Of a DNA stretch of 7,445 nucleotides, positions 5,803-7,445 are shown piece by piece; positions within the stretch are counted from its first letter, which is position 1; every line of letters begins with the position of its first letter. The stretch spans positions 1 to 7,445 of the forward strand of contig URNK01000084.1 of assembly GCA_900549195.1 (NCBI GenBank), given 5' to 3'. This stretch comes from an uncultured Collinsella sp. GTDB taxonomy: Bacteria; Actinomycetota; Coriobacteriia; Coriobacteriales; Coriobacteriaceae. The position numbers were made by a program, and so were the translations under genes. Under the pieces are notes generated by a model that saw nothing but the letters and a program-made list of their open reading frames with translations, searched no databases and was not told where the DNA came from.

Positions 5803-7167
5803 CTAAACGTCAAGATGTGCACGATCAAGCGCCTTTTTGATAAGAGGGACAGATCGATCAGCCAAATACAACGGAATGTTGAGCACCCCGTCGTCGAGCT
5901 TTAGGTTCTTAAGTGAGTAGCGGACCCTCAATGGAGTCGTCTCCGCATGCTTGTCGGCATAGTACTTAAGGCTCTTGGAATGAACGACCTCTCCCGATTT
6001 GACCTCGACGGGAACGATTTCGTTTCCGACTTGAATCAAAAAATCGACTTCGTGCTTCGGCTTCTCGTTTGTCCAATAACGCGGAGCAGCATCTAACTGT
6101 GAAAGTAATGCCTGAAGCACATAGTTCTCGGCGAACGAACCTTTGAACTCCGAAAATAGCGCATCCGAGATGGCAAAAGCGGACGCATCCAGCCTTGCCA
6201 TGCGGCGCAGCAAGCCGACATCAAGACAGTAGACCTTAAATACCTTGAGGTCATCGTACGCAGAGAGCGGCACACCACCGGCAGCATTAAGGCGAACCGC
6301 CGTGATGAGCCCAGCATCGGCAAGCCATTCCAGAGCATCCTCGTATTCTCGAGCACGAGCCCCCTCGCGCACCGCACCCCAAACGAACTTTTTGTTCTCG
6401 CGCGCCAACTGAGCTGGAATCGAGTTCCATATTTGTGAAAGCTTGGCGAACTGCGCACGGCCACCATGCTTGGCAAAATCGCGCTCGTAGGAATCCAAGA
6501 GATCAGACAACACCTTATCGACCTGAACGATATCGCCCGTCTCCACCCACCGGCCAAGAGCCTCTGGCATGCCGCCGCATGCAAAATAACGACGAAGATG
6601 CTCGACGAGACGGACATGGAAGAAATCGGGCACTGTCTCGATCTGATCCAGGCCGCCAAGGTATTCGTCGTAGTTTGCAGCGCCCTCGGCTTTCAGAAAC
6701 TCGGAAAAGCTCATGGGGCGCATCTCCATGAACTCGACCTTTCCCACCGGAAAAGCGCTGGTCTCACGGGACAAGCGAACGCCCAACAAAGACCCTGCGC
6801 ATGCGACGTGATACTCGGGGGCCTCGTCACAGAAGTATTTAAGGGCGCCGACTGCAGAAGGACAATCCTGGATCTCATCAATAATAAGCAGCGTTTCGCC
6901 GGGATCGATAGGCTGTCCAAGTGCCAGGGAAAGATTTGAGATGATCCGTCGAGGATCGCGCGTACCTTCGAAAAACTGAGCGTACTCGCTCTGTACCCCA
7001 GGTGACGGCTCCTCGAGCGTCAGATACACAAAATTGAGGTACGAGGTTCGGCCGAACTCCTTAAGCGCCCACGTCTTTCCAACCTGGCGCGCCCCCTTAA
7101 GGATAAGCGGCTTACGATATTCTGACGCTTTCCAAGCGTTAAGCTTGGCAATGATATCTCGCTGCAT
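5803..7167 (-). CDS. AAA_14 / DUF4143 ATPase
   Basis: A 454-residue protein of the common bacterial ATPase family with an AAA_14 core and a DUF4143 C-terminal domain. Walker A is GARQVGKT (25-32), Walker B LLIIDEIQD (93-101), followed by the typical AGSLLG (124-129) and CGGMPEAL (198-205). The end carries a PD-(D/E)xK-like pattern: E347 in FAENY, D375 in HEVDFLI, and E388-x-K390 in PVEVKS, so a nuclease-like fold is possible. The cellular role of the family is not settled; members are often single accessory genes in gut genomes and some are suspected of defence or toxin-like roles. Length is normal and the frame intact. GGGAGG (7175-7180) lies 7 nt before the ATG at 7167. The gene stands alone, convergent to araC, and is visibly less GC-rich in places than the ABC genes (26 of 60 at 5821-5880 against 41 of 60 at 1621-1680), suggesting acquisition. 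Confidence 0.9.
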   Translation of the reverse strand: MQRDIIAKLNAWKASEYRKPLILKGARQVGKTWALKEFGRTSYLNFVYLTLEEPSPGVQSEYAQFFEGTRDPRRIISNLSLALGQPIDPGETLLIIDEIQDCPSAVGALKYFCDEAPEYHVACAGSLLGVRLSRETSAFPVGKVEFMEMRPMSFSEFLKAEGAANYDEYLGGLDQIETVPDFFHVRLVEHLRRYFACGGMPEALGRWVETGDIVQVDKVLSDLLDSYERDFAKHGGRAQFAKLSQIWNSIPAQLARENKKFVWGAVREGARAREYEDALEWLADAGLITAVRLNAAGGVPLSAYDDLKVFKVYCLDVGLLRRMARLDASAFAISDALFSEFKGSFAENYVLQALLSQLDAAPRYWTNEKPKHEVDFLIQVGNEIVPVEVKSGEVVHSKSLKYYADKHAETTPLRVRYSLKNLKLDDGVLNIPLYLADRSVPLIKKALDRAHLDV

Positions 7168-7186
7168 GACCGAACCTCCCGCAAAG

Positions 7187-7261
7187 AAACTTCCGTAAAC
7201 GTGATATTTCCCACATTTTACCCTAGTTAAAACGTGACATTTATCACATTTACGGAAGTTT
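7187..7261. repeat. 75-bp imperfect palindrome upstream of the DUF4143 gene
   Basis: AAACTTCCGTAAA (7187-7199) and TTTACGGAAGTTT (7249-7261) are perfect 13-bp inverted arms; after one mismatch they continue inward with GTGATA (7201-7206) and TATCAC (7242-7247), giving 20-bp arms with one mismatch. Weaker symmetry (TTTTA at 7216-7220 with TAAAA at 7228-7232) runs almost to the centre at 7224. A direct repeat of form AACGTGAYATTT-NN-CACATTT also lies inside (about 7198-7218 and 7231-7251). The only -10-like element for the DUF4143 gene, TAAAAT on the minus strand (7215-7220), sits inside it without a good -35. It could be an operator region, an RNA hairpin in the leader, or a small non-autonomous mobile element. 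Confidence 0.6.
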
Positions 7262-7297
7262 TAAGCTCATTTCTCCACACTTCCATCACATTCAAAA

Positions 7298-7324
7298 GGC
7301 GGAGGCGCATTTTGCGCCTCCGTC
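7298..7324 (-). terminator. Rho-independent terminator, minus strand
   Basis: GGAGGCGCA (7301-7309) pairs with TGCGCCTCC (7313-7321) around TTT; outer pairs 7298-7300 with 7322-7324 extend the stem to 12 bp with one G-T pair. On the minus strand it is followed at once by TTTT (7294-7297), so it best ends a leftward transcript whose gene lies beyond the right edge, insulating the DUF4143 gene. On the plus strand no T-run follows directly. Confidence 0.6.
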
Positions 7325-7445
7325 ACCATCTTTCCTATCAGCCTACCTGACCCGAACGGCCGAGTCGTCACAGAACCCGGGAGCCCCGGCAGGGCGGGTG
7401 TTTGCTCAAAATGAGTTCCGCACGCAAAGAAGGCCACTTAATGTG
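7325..7445. other. Noncoding end region with small hairpins, cut at the window edge
   Basis: No convincing gene is present. GACCCG (7349-7354) and CGAGTC (7361-7366) form a 6-bp stem with one wobble pair; a GC-rich stretch follows at 7376-7399. The last 11 bases, CAC-TTAAT-GTG (7435-7445), are the inner part of a hairpin whose outer left arm (GCAAAGAAGGC, 7424-7434) would have its partner beyond the window. I have an uncertain memory of this type of sequence recurring between Collinsella genes. Confidence 0.35.

Noticed and set aside
7187..7292. CRISPR-like array from the recurring CACATT units
   Set aside because: Units are short, at unequal spacing (33 and 42 nt) and part of an inverted repeat; no repeat-spacer structure and no cas gene.
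7368..7445. Minus-strand frame open from the right edge for 25 codons, ending in TGA at 7368-7370
   Set aside because: It could be a gene tail served by the terminator at 7298-7324, but it passes through the hairpin at the window end and shows no family resemblance; too short to call.
7411..7445. Plus-strand ATG frame open to the right edge
   Set aside because: No Shine-Dalgarno site upstream, and it runs into the partial hairpin; most likely noncoding.

Overview
The window looks like an accessory contig from a GC-rich Gram-positive gut bacterium. Coriobacteriia, perhaps Collinsella, is my best guess, based on protein style, GC-rich codon use and the fully paired G/C hairpin after the ABC operon; no marker gene confirms it. 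The left edge is not biological. Bases 1-46 are an Illumina Nextera adapter with an i5 index, so the contig starts inside a gene and real sequence begins at base 47.

Layout, left to right. (1) A minus-strand metal operon: a DUF6110-type small membrane protein (602-847) followed by the first 179 codons of a heavy-metal P1B-type ATPase (47-583), cut off by the adapter. Upstream lie a sigma70-like promoter, a 24-bp inverted repeat on its -10 element and spacer, and a leader able to form three hairpins. (2) A strong hairpin (1001-1033) separates this from a minus-strand pair of fused permease-ATPase ABC half-transporters (2793-4619 and 1035-2792), abutting with no intergenic base. (3) A divergent AraC/XylS regulator (4734-5738, TTG start). 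The 114-bp gap holds back-to-back promoters and an 18-bp near-perfect palindrome. AraC regulator plus divergent ABC pair matches the ybtA/ybtPQ arrangement of yersiniabactin uptake, so iron or metallophore uptake is the leading hypothesis. No biosynthetic gene is present. (4) A convergent minus-strand AAA_14/DUF4143 ATPase (5803-7167), preceded by an AT-rich 75-bp imperfect palindrome with 20-bp arms. (5) About 180 bp without a convincing gene, holding a terminator (7298-7324) and a hairpin cut by the window end.

Two neighbouring units therefore appear to handle metals: uptake by the AraC-controlled ABC pair, and transport across the membrane by the P1B ATPase with its DUF6110 partner. The DUF4143 gene looks unrelated. 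I see no clearly undescribed multi-gene system. The most original signals are the noncoding palindromes at 864-955, 4673-4690 and 7187-7261.
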